64,000 nucleotides of DNA, from NCBI RefSeq assembly GCF_900110105.1, contig NZ_FOCL01000001.1:124001-188000 (forward strand), in the 5' to 3' direction. Position 1 is the stretch's first letter; every line of letters starts with the position of its first letter. Shown here one piece after another: positions 43,646 through 53,502 of this stretch. The notes beneath the pieces are model-generated. The model saw only the letters and a program-made list of their open reading frames with translations. It was not told the DNA's origin and did not search any database. A program made the translations under genes and the position numbers. Source of the DNA: Mucilaginibacter gossypiicola. Its GTDB lineage: Bacteria; Bacteroidota; Bacteroidia; Sphingobacteriales; Sphingobacteriaceae.

Positions 43646-45502
43646 TTAATAATTAGGGTTGTTAGGAAGCAGGTTAGGGTTTTTGCCAATTTCACCGCTC
43701 GGTATTGGCTCATAATAAAACTGTTTTTGGAAGGTGTATTCGCGATTATAAAGCTCTGGTTCGGCCAGGAAAATGTATTTATTTTCGTTAAATACATAAT
43801 AAGGCATCAGGCCTTTAAAGTGCGCGCGGTCAAGCACCACGTCAGCAATACGCCATCTTTTTAAATCCCAGTAATACTGATTTTCAAAAGCGAGTTCCAT
43901 GCGTCGTTCTTTACGCACTTTATCCAGATCGATAGAACCATAAGGTGTAGCACCTGCTCTGCTCCTGATAAGATTAACAGATGTCAGGGCATCGCCTGCA
44001 TTACCTAATTCCATTGCGGCTTCGGCACGATTTAATAATATTTCGCCATAACGCAGATCTATCCAGGGTTGCTCACTACGGTAAAGATCAACGGAGGCCT
44101 GAGGTTTGTTGTAATCAACATATTTGCGCACGTAAAAACCTGTACGGGTTAGCTCATCGCCGCCAGTCCAAGGGCCTGTAAAGCCAATTACCTGTTTTCC
44201 CTGATATAATGTTTTGGTATCACCCGAAAGTATGTATAATCGTGAGTTTGGTTGTTTAGCAACCTCGGCGGCGGCCGTTCCGCTAAAGGATGGATAAATA
44301 CCCCTTTGCATATCAAAGGTAAGCCCTCTTAAAGTAGCGCCGGGAAAATATACTGTGGCCAACAGCCTTGGCTCAACACCCTGCATCAATTCGCTTCGGT
44401 CATTAAAACGCCGAGGTGTGCCGTCTGAATTGGTTACCGGCAAGTCTCCCCAAAGTTGCACCAAATCTAACGTTGGGTATGCGCGTGATAAGGCATTTGC
44501 CGTCATATAACGCGGCGACATGGTTGCATCCCAGCTATGGGCCGTATTGTTAGCAATTGAATACTGTTTGATAAAGATGTTTTCCGGACTTCCGCTTTTT
44601 AAAAACACGTCGGCAAAATTTTGAACTTTGTCTGAATTTGCTGTGTAAAGCGAATAATGACCTTCAAGCAATTTTGCAGCATCATAAGCTGCCTGGAAAT
44701 AAGTATTTGCTTTAGCAGCCGGAATCCCCGCCAGGCCTTGTGAATGAGCCGGACCGTCGACAAAATTTACTGAACCATATTTGGCTACGCAGGCAGCGTA
44801 AAGCATAGCCCGCGATTTTAAGGCGGCGGCAGCATACCTGTTAGCCCTGCCGGCATCGTTAGTTTCGGGCATCATTTTGTAACCCAAGTCAAGTTCGGCA
44901 CCGATAAAATCCCAGGTGGCCTCTTCCTTATCACGATGAACCTGCAATTGAGAAATGGGGGCTGCCGGGTCCTGCGGTACCGTGATGATAGGTACTCCGC
45001 CATAACGTTTAGCCATGCCGAAATAATAATAAGCTCTTAAAAAATGAGCTTCACCCAATAATGCGTCTACCTTAGCCTGTGTTAATGCCGCAGCATGTTT
45101 AGGTAGTTCGGCAATCAGCGTGTTAACATTGCGGATGTCGCCATATGGCCAAAAGCCAAAACCCGCGCCAATGTCCATACCGCCGAAAGGCCCAACTTCT
45201 TCGCCTGTAACAGAGGCCGAAGTATAAAAGTTCATCCACGGGTTGCCCGGATTAAAGCCCGGGTGCGAATAATGAATACCGTTAACATCCACATCCTCTC
45301 CGCCATCGGGCCGGTATTTAAAATCCTCAATGGGGAGATTCCGATAAATGGTTGCTAAAAATGATTTAACACCAGCTTCGCTATCGTAGATAATATTAGG
45401 GGTAAAGATATTTGTTGGCGGAATATTTAGTTTTTGGCATGAAGTTACCAGAGTACCTACCCCGACAGATATTGTTAAGATTAATTTATGTATACTTTTC
45501 AT
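43646..45502 (-). CDS. susD: SusD-family glycan-binding lipoprotein
   Basis: 618-residue outer-membrane lipoprotein (MKSIHKLILTISVGVGTLVTSC) that caps the SusC barrel and captures oligosaccharide. Typical marks are the helical TPR-like segments, ALLGEAHFLRAYYYFGMAKRYGGVPII, and the C-terminal EILLNRAEAAMELGNAGDALTSVNLIR with KVRKERRMELAFENQYYWDLKRW. It follows susC by 11 bases and is expected to be co-transcribed. Confidence 0.95.
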   Translation of the reverse strand: MKSIHKLILTISVGVGTLVTSCQKLNIPPTNIFTPNIIYDSEAGVKSFLATIYRNLPIEDFKYRPDGGEDVDVNGIHYSHPGFNPGNPWMNFYTSASVTGEEVGPFGGMDIGAGFGFWPYGDIRNVNTLIAELPKHAAALTQAKVDALLGEAHFLRAYYYFGMAKRYGGVPIITVPQDPAAPISQLQVHRDKEEATWDFIGAELDLGYKMMPETNDAGRANRYAAAALKSRAMLYAACVAKYGSVNFVDGPAHSQGLAGIPAAKANTYFQAAYDAAKLLEGHYSLYTANSDKVQNFADVFLKSGSPENIFIKQYSIANNTAHSWDATMSPRYMTANALSRAYPTLDLVQLWGDLPVTNSDGTPRRFNDRSELMQGVEPRLLATVYFPGATLRGLTFDMQRGIYPSFSGTAAAEVAKQPNSRLYILSGDTKTLYQGKQVIGFTGPWTGGDELTRTGFYVRKYVDYNKPQASVDLYRSEQPWIDLRYGEILLNRAEAAMELGNAGDALTSVNLIRSRAGATPYGSIDLDKVRKERRMELAFENQYYWDLKRWRIADVVLDRAHFKGLMPYYVFNENKYIFLAEPELYNREYTFQKQFYYEPIPSGEIGKNPNLLPNNPNY

Positions 45503-45513
45503 GTGTCGATAAT

Positions 45514-48500
45514 TTAAAAGGAAACGTTAGCGCCCAGATTAAAAGTCCTGTTCATTGGGTAGGTGTATCCGCCTAAAGCGGTAGCGCCAAAGCCGTTGTC
45601 TCCCGGTTTAGGCCCCTGGTGCTCTGGATCGTAGTTTTTTAAACCTGTAAATGTCAATAGGTTATAGCTGTTTACATAAACTCTGAATTTCCTGACACCA
45701 ATGGCTTTTAATACAGATGGCGATAGTGAGTAACCAAATTCAAGTGTTTTTAAACGGAGGTAACTGGCACTCTGGATAGCTTTTGTGCCCTGCGCGTCTG
45801 GTGAACCCATTGCAGGATAAAATCCGGGTATCCATTGGGTGTTTGGGTCAAATACGTTGGCAGATGGATCAACCGTGTGCCAGCTGTCCAGGAAACGTGT
45901 TAACGCACTCCTGTTATACATCAGTGGCGATGCAAACTGCTCACCGTATTGTACGTAAACACCGGCAGCCCCTTGTAAAAGCATGTTCATATCAAAGCCT
46001 TTATAACTTACGCCAATGGTAAGGCCATAATTGTACAAGGGGATATCAGAAGTGGCAATAGGGTGACTGTCTTTGCCGTCAATTACGCCGTCGTTATTCC
46101 AATCTTTGTAATAGTAATCACCGGGAATGGTATTATTGTTACCACCACCAGTATTTACACCATAATTATAGATCTGGTTATATGAGGTAAATTGGCCGGC
46201 ATATTCAGGTCCCCACCAAATGTTCTGGTACCTGTTGGCCTGGCTGTTTTTCCATTGTTCGTACTCATTACCGGCGCGGCCTTCAAGTACTTTTATTTTC
46301 TTTAAACGGGTTGTACCGATGTTTCCGGTAACGTTTAAACCTACAGGACCAAATGTGTTACGGTACGAAAGGTTAAAATCTAAACCCTGTGCCCGATTAC
46401 TTTCATAGTTGATAGATGGCACCGGGGCACCTACCGTTCCCGGTAAGGCTACAGCTGGTGTAACCGGTAACCCTGTTTTGTCGTTTCTGAAAACCTCGAC
46501 AGTACCGTCAACTTTTCCGCCAAATAAGCTAAAATCAACGGCGATGTTTTTGATGGTACTTACTGACCACGTTAAACCGGCATTGCCCAATTTGGGGGCA
46601 GAGCCATTTACCGCGCTTGCTCCAAATATGTAACTGTTAATAGGATAGGTATACCCATCAACGTAGTTAAATGCGGGCGCGTTGGCCTCATCACCTGTTT
46701 GGCCGTATGAAGCCCTGATTTTTAAGTTGGTAAGGATGTTTTCAGATACCAGTTTGCGGAAAAAATTCTCCCTGGTTAATACCCAGCCGATTGACCCGCC
46801 CGGGAAAAACCCCCATTGATCGGGCCCTGGTTTATACAGGTTATTACCATCCCTACGAAAGCTAAACTCGGCAAGATACTTGCCTTTATAATCATAATTG
46901 AACCTGCCTATGATACTTCTGTGGGCGCGGTCCTGTAAGGCTCCAGCATCCATACCGCCAGCCATGTTTGAGTTTTGCAAACCGCCGAAGAGGTAGTCGA
47001 CAGGGATCTCAACATCACGATAAGCATTAAAGTTATCGGCAGTTTCATGACTTTGCTCATAAGTAGCCATAGCAGTAATGTTATGGTCTTTAAAAAAAGT
47101 ATGAGCATAATTTAATGTTACCTGGCTTAAGGTATTCAGGTGGGTGTAATATTGACGGGTAATGCCGCCCGGGGAATTTACAAGGTTGGGGAGGTAAGTA
47201 TCGTCCTCTGCATTGTAGGTGTATAAGTTAAATGACCTTTTTATGATATTATTATCAGCAGTACCATATTCGATGTTGAATAAGGCCTTAGCGCTTAAGC
47301 CAGGGACGCCAGGTATATCATATTGTAAATTTAACTGACTTGTAATGTTTTTGTTCCTGAATCTTTTTGAACCTACCTTATCAGCATCAGTGGCAATGGC
47401 TGGGTTCACGTTATCACCCTGAGGTATCAGGCTGGGGTATAATGGGTTGTCATTTGCATAAACCTGGTTTATAGGTATCTGATTCCAGGTATACTTATAA
47501 ATGGTCCATTCATCGGTATAGGGTTGGTTTTTCTCATCCATCCAAGCCGATGTTAATACCTGTGCCTTTAATCCTTTGGTGATACTTGCAGTAACGTTCG
47601 ACCGGAAATTATACTTATTGTAATTTAAGTCGCCGCTTTTAAAAACACCATCTTGTTTTTGGTAACCAAAGTTGAAGAAATAGCTGATCTTATCAGTTCC
47701 ACCATCAATATTTAAATTGTGTTGTATCTGGTTAGCTGTTTTTTTGAAAGCCAGGCCAATCCAATCAGCTGATTTGCGGGTACCATCAAGCCATGGTTTC
47801 ATATCCGCATATGAATATTGCGGAGTTACGTTGTGTACAAAGTTATTAGCAAAATCGCGTTTAACCTTTTCGTTTGTCAGCAGCATATAATCAACAGCGC
47901 CTACGCCTTCGGGCATACCCAAAAATGTTTGAATAGCATCGTTAACTGAATAATTAATATTGATTTTGCCGTTTTTACCGCCTTTTTTAGTCGTTATCAA
48001 AATAGCACCACCGGCAGCGCGCATACCGTAAATAGAAGCAGCGGCATCTTTGAGTACCGAGATACTTTCGATCTCATTTGGATCCATACGGCCAATAGTT
48101 GACTGGTCTCCTCCGATAACACCGTCGATTACAACGAGCGGCGCATTGGTATAGCCCCTAATGTTTAAATTATTGGCGTATGACCCTGGCTCAGCAGTAT
48201 TTTGAACAATACGTACACCTGGTATTTTACCGGTAAGCATATTGATAACACTTTCGTTTTTGGTTGTGGTGATCTCTTTGCTTTGAAGTGTAGCAATGGA
48301 ACCCGTAATGGTTGCCCTTTTTTGCACACCATAACCTACAACTACAACCTCCTCAAGGCTTTTATTGTTTGTTTTTAGGGCGATGGTGCCGTCTTTGATA
48401 TCCTTAACGGCTATTTCCTGTGTTACATAGCCTATATAGGATAGCTGCAGGATGGCGTTAGGCCCAGGTACCTGGAGCTGGAACTTGCCGGCTACATCTG

Positions 48501-48660
48501 TAATGGCGCCAGTATTTGTATCCTTGATCTTTACACTTACCCCCGGAAGTGTCGACCCATCGGTTAAGTCTATAACTTTCCCGTTAATGGTAGTTTGCTG
48601 GGCTAACAAACCAAGCGGGAAAAGGAAGAAAAGTATAAGTAAGTATTTATATTTTTTCAT
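45514..48660 (-). CDS. susC: SusC-family TonB-dependent transporter
   Basis: 1048-residue outer-membrane barrel. Signal peptide MKKYKYLLILFFLFPLGLLAQ, a CarboxypepD_reg-like domain (about 22-105, INGKVIDLTDGSTLPGVSVK), a TonB box near EEVVVVGYG, the plug (TGSIATLQSKEITTTKNES to ITTKKGG), and a 22-strand barrel to the terminal NLGANVSF. No STN domain, so it is not itself a sigma-signalling receptor. I use ATG 48660; the longer frame to 48738 starts in a palindromic leader. First gene of the polysaccharide locus. Confidence 0.95.
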   Translation of the reverse strand: MKKYKYLLILFFLFPLGLLAQQTTINGKVIDLTDGSTLPGVSVKIKDTNTGAITDVAGKFQLQVPGPNAILQLSYIGYVTQEIAVKDIKDGTIALKTNNKSLEEVVVVGYGVQKRATITGSIATLQSKEITTTKNESVINMLTGKIPGVRIVQNTAEPGSYANNLNIRGYTNAPLVVIDGVIGGDQSTIGRMDPNEIESISVLKDAAASIYGMRAAGGAILITTKKGGKNGKININYSVNDAIQTFLGMPEGVGAVDYMLLTNEKVKRDFANNFVHNVTPQYSYADMKPWLDGTRKSADWIGLAFKKTANQIQHNLNIDGGTDKISYFFNFGYQKQDGVFKSGDLNYNKYNFRSNVTASITKGLKAQVLTSAWMDEKNQPYTDEWTIYKYTWNQIPINQVYANDNPLYPSLIPQGDNVNPAIATDADKVGSKRFRNKNITSQLNLQYDIPGVPGLSAKALFNIEYGTADNNIIKRSFNLYTYNAEDDTYLPNLVNSPGGITRQYYTHLNTLSQVTLNYAHTFFKDHNITAMATYEQSHETADNFNAYRDVEIPVDYLFGGLQNSNMAGGMDAGALQDRAHRSIIGRFNYDYKGKYLAEFSFRRDGNNLYKPGPDQWGFFPGGSIGWVLTRENFFRKLVSENILTNLKIRASYGQTGDEANAPAFNYVDGYTYPINSYIFGASAVNGSAPKLGNAGLTWSVSTIKNIAVDFSLFGGKVDGTVEVFRNDKTGLPVTPAVALPGTVGAPVPSINYESNRAQGLDFNLSYRNTFGPVGLNVTGNIGTTRLKKIKVLEGRAGNEYEQWKNSQANRYQNIWWGPEYAGQFTSYNQIYNYGVNTGGGNNNTIPGDYYYKDWNNDGVIDGKDSHPIATSDIPLYNYGLTIGVSYKGFDMNMLLQGAAGVYVQYGEQFASPLMYNRSALTRFLDSWHTVDPSANVFDPNTQWIPGFYPAMGSPDAQGTKAIQSASYLRLKTLEFGYSLSPSVLKAIGVRKFRVYVNSYNLLTFTGLKNYDPEHQGPKPGDNGFGATALGGYTYPMNRTFNLGANVSF

Positions 48661-49172
48661 ATCGTCTCTCTTTGTTGATTGTTTAAGGTTAAATTGATCA
48701 TTACCCGGTTGGGTACTAAATAGCGCATGCCGCGGCATGCCTTACGGTGGGTTAGGGTCGTGGTAATACATGGTTTAAAAGCGTTGGTTAATACAGTGAT
48801 TTGTTGCTGGCAAGCCGTAAAAAACACTGTTGTTGGTTTATAATTTCAAGTGCAAAACAACAGGCGTGCATTAATAAAAAATAAATAATACATTAATAAA
48901 GGCCATATTAATGCGCTAAAACAGGGTTTTTTGAGCTTTTTCGCAATCGATTGTGAGAAAAACGGCAGCGGTTGGAAATAATCGGAATTTTAACGGATAG
49001 GGGTATTGGTTGATATTTTTTTAACAAAAAGTAATACAGATTGGTGTGTATGCAATTATCGGTGTACACAACCATGGGCCGGCCGTAAATAATGTGATAC
49101 AACTGACAGATTTGTGGTTAAAAAATGTAGTTTTAAAATCCGTAACCAATAAACTTATATACTCTTGTCTTA
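48661..49172. promoter_or_regulatory. divergent regulatory region between susC and the DUF5916 gene
   Basis: About 510 bases with no gene. No perfect TAnnTTTG is visible toward susC. A perfect 16-bp palindrome, GCATGCCGCGGCATGC at 48725-48740, lies in the presumed susC leader, and a LacI-operator-like site is at 48941-48956. Toward the plus strand, TACTCTTG just before 49173 is one base off the -7 consensus. Confidence 0.5.
48941..48956. promoter_or_regulatory. LacI-family-like operator palindrome
   Basis: TCGCAATCGATTGTGA is palindromic except for one pair and has the central CG with flanking CAAT/ATTG half-sites typical of LacI-family operators. No LacI gene lies in this window, so the assignment is tentative. 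Confidence 0.35.
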
Positions 49173-51368
49173 ATGCCCCTTAAACGTGCCTGCCTGCTTC
49201 CTGTAAAACTGCTATTGCTTATCATGTTGTGTTGCGTAACCTGCTTTTATGCATCCGCGCAAAAAAAGAACGCCGGGTATAAGTACCATATCCGCAGGGC
49301 AACATCGGCTATTACTATCGATGGGGTGATGAACGAGCAGGCCTGGATGCAGGCCGATTCGGCGGGCGACTTTTTTATGGTACTGCCGATGGATACCAGT
49401 AAGGCTAAGGTGAAAACCGAAGTACGGATGACCTATGATGATAAAAACCTGTACATTATAGCCATCAACTATAATTCGGTACCGGGGCCGTATATGGTTG
49501 AGTCATTGAAACGTGATTTCAATTTTCTTAAAAATGATAATTTCCTGATCTTCATGGATCCGTTTGATGCCCGTACGGATGGGTTTAGTTTTGGAGCCAA
49601 CGCAGCAGGGGGCCAGTGGGATGGGAGCATGTACGAGGGAGGTAAAGTTGACCTGAGCTGGGATAACCGCTGGTACTCTGCCGTAAAAAATTATCCTGAT
49701 AAATGGGTTTGGGAGGCTTCTATTCCGTTTAAGAGTATCCGTTATAAAAAAGGAATTAAAGAGTGGGGAATCAATTTTAGTCGTAATGATCTTAAAACTG
49801 CCGAAAAATCAAGCTGGACACCCATTCCAAGGCAATTCCCTACCGCCTCACTGGCATATACCGGCACTTTGGTTTGGGACGAAGCACCACCAACTGCAAG
49901 CAGTAACGTATCTATTATCCCTTATGCACTTACAGGTTTATCCAAGGATTATCAGCATAATACCAAAACTGAATATAAACATGAGATAGGAGGAGATGCC
50001 AAGATATCGGTTACGCCATCTTTAAATCTTGATTTAACGGTTAATCCGGATTTTTCACAGGTGGATGTTGATCAACAGGTAATTAATCTCAACAGGTATG
50101 AGCTTTTCTTCCCCGAAAAGCGGCAGTTCTTTTTAGAGAATGGTGATTTGTTTGCCAATTTTGGTTATTCGGATATCCGGCCATTTTTTTCAAGGCGGAT
50201 AGGCTTAAATGTTCCGATAGATTTTGGGGCACGACTTACCGGTAAATTGGATAAAGATTGGCGTATTGGCGCTATGGATATTCAAACCGGCGGTTCGGGC
50301 AGTGTTGCACAAGCGCCTGAAAATTATGGTATTATTACTTTGCAAAGACGAGTGCTCGACCGCTCCAATATTGGTTTCCTGTTTATAAACAAAGATGCTA
50401 CAGCCAATATCCCCGGTTCTAATACAGGCTCAACAGCGTATAACCGTAATATTGGTGCCGAGTTTAACCTTGCATCGCGAAGCAATATCTGGACAGGCAA
50501 AGTGCTTGCACTTAAATCATTTACACCGGGTGTAAGCGGGCATGACTACGTTGTTTCTGATCATTTCCAATACCTAAGCAAATACTGGACATTGTACATG
50601 CAGGAAGAATATGTGGGCAGAAACTATAATGCCGAAGTGGGTTATGTGCCCCGTGTTGGTTATGTGAAGCTAAGCCCGCTGCTGCTGCGTAATTTTTTCC
50701 CTAAGCAGGGAAATATCCTGAGCCACGGCGTTCAGCTTACATCTAATTACTTTTTTAACGAATCATTTCACCGGACAGATAATGAAAGTATCCTGTCGTA
50801 CCTTATTACATTCCGCAACCGGGCAACCTTATCGGTATCTGGTATTAACGATTATGTGCGATTGTTAAAGCCTTACGATCCTACCAACATAGGTAAAGGT
50901 CTGTTGCCAACAGGCTCTGAACACAACTGGAATACCATTGATGTTCAGTTTGCTTCAAAGCCGCAAAATGTATTTACTTATTTGCTTGAGGCATCGCACG
51001 GGGGCTATTATGATAAGGGCATACGTAATAGCATTACAAGTTTGATCGGCTATCGTTTTCAGCCTTATGTAAACATCGCTGTCAATACTTCATTCAATGA
51101 TTTGAGGTTGCCGCAACCTTTTGGGCATAACACGTTCTGGCTTGTAGGTCCTAAAGTTGATGTCACCTTCACCAACAGCCTGTACTTTACAACTTACGTA
51201 CAATACAACCAGCAGATTGATAATATCAATATTAACACGCGCCTGCAATGGCGTTATAAGCCGGCATCGGATCTTTTTATAGTTTATGGCGATAACACTA
51301 CACCGTCTCCCTATACCGTAAAAAACCGACAGCTTACTTTAAAGTGGACGTACTGGTGTAACTTATAA
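49173..51368 (+). CDS. DUF5916 outer-membrane barrel with CBM9-like domain
   Basis: 731-residue exported protein. Signal peptide (KLLLLIMLCCVTCFYASAQ), then a CBM9-like beta-sandwich (about 35-215, ITIDGVMNEQAWMQADSAGDFF and TEVRMTYDDKNLYIIAINY), then the DUF5916 region, rich in alternating beta strands (NLDLTVNPDFSQVDVDQQVI, LFFPEKRQFFLENGDLF), probably an outer-membrane barrel. It is divergent from susC. The role in glycan binding is inferred from the CBM9-like domain only. Confidence 0.85.
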   Translation: MPLKRACLLPVKLLLLIMLCCVTCFYASAQKKNAGYKYHIRRATSAITIDGVMNEQAWMQADSAGDFFMVLPMDTSKAKVKTEVRMTYDDKNLYIIAINYNSVPGPYMVESLKRDFNFLKNDNFLIFMDPFDARTDGFSFGANAAGGQWDGSMYEGGKVDLSWDNRWYSAVKNYPDKWVWEASIPFKSIRYKKGIKEWGINFSRNDLKTAEKSSWTPIPRQFPTASLAYTGTLVWDEAPPTASSNVSIIPYALTGLSKDYQHNTKTEYKHEIGGDAKISVTPSLNLDLTVNPDFSQVDVDQQVINLNRYELFFPEKRQFFLENGDLFANFGYSDIRPFFSRRIGLNVPIDFGARLTGKLDKDWRIGAMDIQTGGSGSVAQAPENYGIITLQRRVLDRSNIGFLFINKDATANIPGSNTGSTAYNRNIGAEFNLASRSNIWTGKVLALKSFTPGVSGHDYVVSDHFQYLSKYWTLYMQEEYVGRNYNAEVGYVPRVGYVKLSPLLLRNFFPKQGNILSHGVQLTSNYFFNESFHRTDNESILSYLITFRNRATLSVSGINDYVRLLKPYDPTNIGKGLLPTGSEHNWNTIDVQFASKPQNVFTYLLEASHGGYYDKGIRNSITSLIGYRFQPYVNIAVNTSFNDLRLPQPFGHNTFWLVGPKVDVTFTNSLYFTTYVQYNQQIDNININTRLQWRYKPASDLFIVYGDNTTPSPYTVKNRQLTLKWTYWCNL

Positions 51369-51429
51369 CAGCATTGTTATAAAACAAGCTCAGTTGATTA
51401 CTGTTGGGTTATTTACATATCTGCCCATA

Positions 51430-52176
51430 ATGAAAAAACTGATCATATTTGATTTGGACGGCACCCTTGCCGAAAGTAAGGCAGCCCTTGATAAAGAAAT
51501 GGCTGTACTACTATCCGATTTAATGAAAGTCGCAAAAGTGGCTATCATATCGGGTGGCGACTGGCCTCAATTTGAAAAGCAGGTATTATCAAACCTTCCC
51601 GACAAAAGATCACTCAAAAACTTATCGATATTGCCAACCTGTGGTACCAAATACTACCAGTATAAAAAATCGGGCTGGAAAAAATTGTATTCCGAAGATT
51701 TTACTGATGCCGAAAGGCGAGAGATCATGAGTAAATTGAATGATGCAGTTGAAGCATCAGGTATAAAATTTAAGAGAACCTGGGGCAAGCAAGTAGAAGA
51801 TCGTGGCAGTCAGATCACCTTTTCGGCGTTAGGCCAGCATGCTCCGCTCGATGAAAAAAAGAAGTGGGACCCTAAATATGCCAAACGCAAAAAAATCAAA
51901 GCCCTGCTCGATAAATCGCTCACTGGTTTTTCGGTACAAATAGGAGGGGCTACTTCTATTGATATCACCAAACCCGGTATTGATAAAGCTTACGGCATTA
52001 ATAAGCTACAGCATACTTTAGACATCCCAATCAAGAAAATGATATTTATTGGCGATGCCTTATTTGAAGGCGGTAACGATCATCCGGCCCGTACAACCGG
52101 AGCAGATTGTATTCAGGTGCGCAACCCGGATGAAACCAAACGTGTTGTTGAGGGTATAATACTTTGTCTGAAATAA
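51430..52176 (+). CDS. HAD-IIB phosphatase, phosphomannomutase/sucrose-phosphatase-like
   Basis: 248-residue HAD protein with motif I IIFDLDGTLAES, the AIISGGDWPQFE motif II region, a C2 cap and the GDALFEGGNDHPA motif IV. The overall order resembles eukaryotic-type phosphomannomutase and sucrose-6-phosphate phosphatase. ATG 51430 places the first beta strand directly at the start; the longer frame from 51394 adds no recognisable sequence. Substrate not determined. Confidence 0.82.
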   Translation: MKKLIIFDLDGTLAESKAALDKEMAVLLSDLMKVAKVAIISGGDWPQFEKQVLSNLPDKRSLKNLSILPTCGTKYYQYKKSGWKKLYSEDFTDAERREIMSKLNDAVEASGIKFKRTWGKQVEDRGSQITFSALGQHAPLDEKKKWDPKYAKRKKIKALLDKSLTGFSVQIGGATSIDITKPGIDKAYGINKLQHTLDIPIKKMIFIGDALFEGGNDHPARTTGADCIQVRNPDETKRVVEGIILCLK

Positions 52177-52269
52177 AAGAACCATACAATCTGATCAGCC
52201 TTAACTTTTATGAAATGTTATTTAAAAGTAAAGTGTATTATTTACACTTAAGTACGTGAAGAAACTGGC

Positions 52270-52277
52270 TATCTTTG
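52270..52277 (+). promoter_or_regulatory. -7 promoter box touching the MFS start
   Basis: TATCTTTG fits TAnnTTTG exactly and ends 4 bases before ATG 52282, so the predicted transcript begins at or next to the start codon. Confidence 0.5.
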
Positions 52278-52281
52278 CGGC

Positions 52282-53502
52282 ATGGAAGCAGGTTCTGGTA
52301 TAAAAAGTGCAACGTCGTCAATAGCTTTAGAAATAGCCGGTTTTGTTAAATTTACTTTTATAGGATATGTCAGCATTGGCTTAAGCCTTGGTGTGCTTCC
52401 TGTTTTTATACATAATCAGTTGGGATATAGTGCTATGATTGCGGGTATAGTGATAAGCCTGCAATATTTAAGTACTTTTTTGTTCAGGGGATATGCGGGC
52501 AACATCATAGATAAAAAAGGCCCAAAAACTGCTGTACTTTCCGGATTAGCTGGTTTTGCTATTAGCGGCCTGTTTTTGTGTATAGCCTTTTTGTTTAAAG
52601 AGCATCATGAACTATGTTTGATTTTAGTTGCGCTTACCCGACTTATAACCGGTTTTGCCGAAGGGCTGATAGGATCAAGCCCTATAAACTGGGCTATTAA
52701 TACCGTAGGTGAACAAAATACAGCAAGATCTATATCTTATAATGGAATAGCAAGTTACGGCGGACTTGCAGTAGGCGCCCCCATAGGGATTTTGCTTGCC
52801 GATAATTATGGTATAGCAGGTATTGGTATTGTGGTTTTTATACTTGGCATCGTTGGCTACTTGCTGGCCACAAGAAAAAACGACGCAGTAATTAAAAGTA
52901 CCGAAAAACGAAAATCATTTGCTTCGGTACTTAAAACAATTGCTCCGTACGGGATATGCCTAACATTGGCTGCTTTAGGTTTTGGCACTATATCTACCTT
53001 TATAACCCTTTACTATGCATATTTAAACTGGACTAACGCAGTACTTTGTCTTTCAGTTTTTAGCGTCTTTTTTATTTTAGGCCGGTTAATTTTTGCCGGT
53101 GCAATTGACAATTACGGGGGACTAAAGACGGCTGTTGCCTGTATGGCGTTAGAATCGGTGGGTTTGGCGGTGCTTTGGTTGGCCAATATGCCGCAGGTAG
53201 CACTTGTTGGTGCAGGAATAACAGGGCTCGGGTTTTCACTTGTATTCCCGGCACTTGGGGTAGAAGCAGTTAAATTGGTGCCTGGTTCAAATAAAGGCGC
53301 TGCATTAGGAGCTTACGGTTTGTTCCTTGATATTTCGCTTGGGCTCACCGGGCCTCTGATAGGAGGGGTAGCCAGTCATTTCGGAATGTTGTATATATTT
53401 CCGTTTAGTATGGGAATGGTACTTTTAGGTTTAGTTTCATGCCTTTTTATTGGCCAGAAAATAAAAAGCTTTAAAGCTCAATCCAATAACGCCGGCATTT
53501 AA
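52282..53502 (+). CDS. MFS transporter (YfcJ/YhhS-like)
   Basis: 406-residue inner-membrane protein with 12 predicted helices and the MFS motif A-like loop GNIIDKKGPKTAVLSG. GFAEGLIGSSPINWAINTVG in the middle is typical of the sugar-efflux-type YhhS/YfcJ branch. The substrate is unknown. Its last codon overlaps the stop codon of the convergent kinase gene by 3 bases (TTTAA shared). The gene has no room for a leader after its -7 box. Confidence 0.85.
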   Translation: MEAGSGIKSATSSIALEIAGFVKFTFIGYVSIGLSLGVLPVFIHNQLGYSAMIAGIVISLQYLSTFLFRGYAGNIIDKKGPKTAVLSGLAGFAISGLFLCIAFLFKEHHELCLILVALTRLITGFAEGLIGSSPINWAINTVGEQNTARSISYNGIASYGGLAVGAPIGILLADNYGIAGIGIVVFILGIVGYLLATRKNDAVIKSTEKRKSFASVLKTIAPYGICLTLAALGFGTISTFITLYYAYLNWTNAVLCLSVFSVFFILGRLIFAGAIDNYGGLKTAVACMALESVGLAVLWLANMPQVALVGAGITGLGFSLVFPALGVEAVKLVPGSNKGAALGAYGLFLDISLGLTGPLIGGVASHFGMLYIFPFSMGMVLLGLVSCLFIGQKIKSFKAQSNNAGI

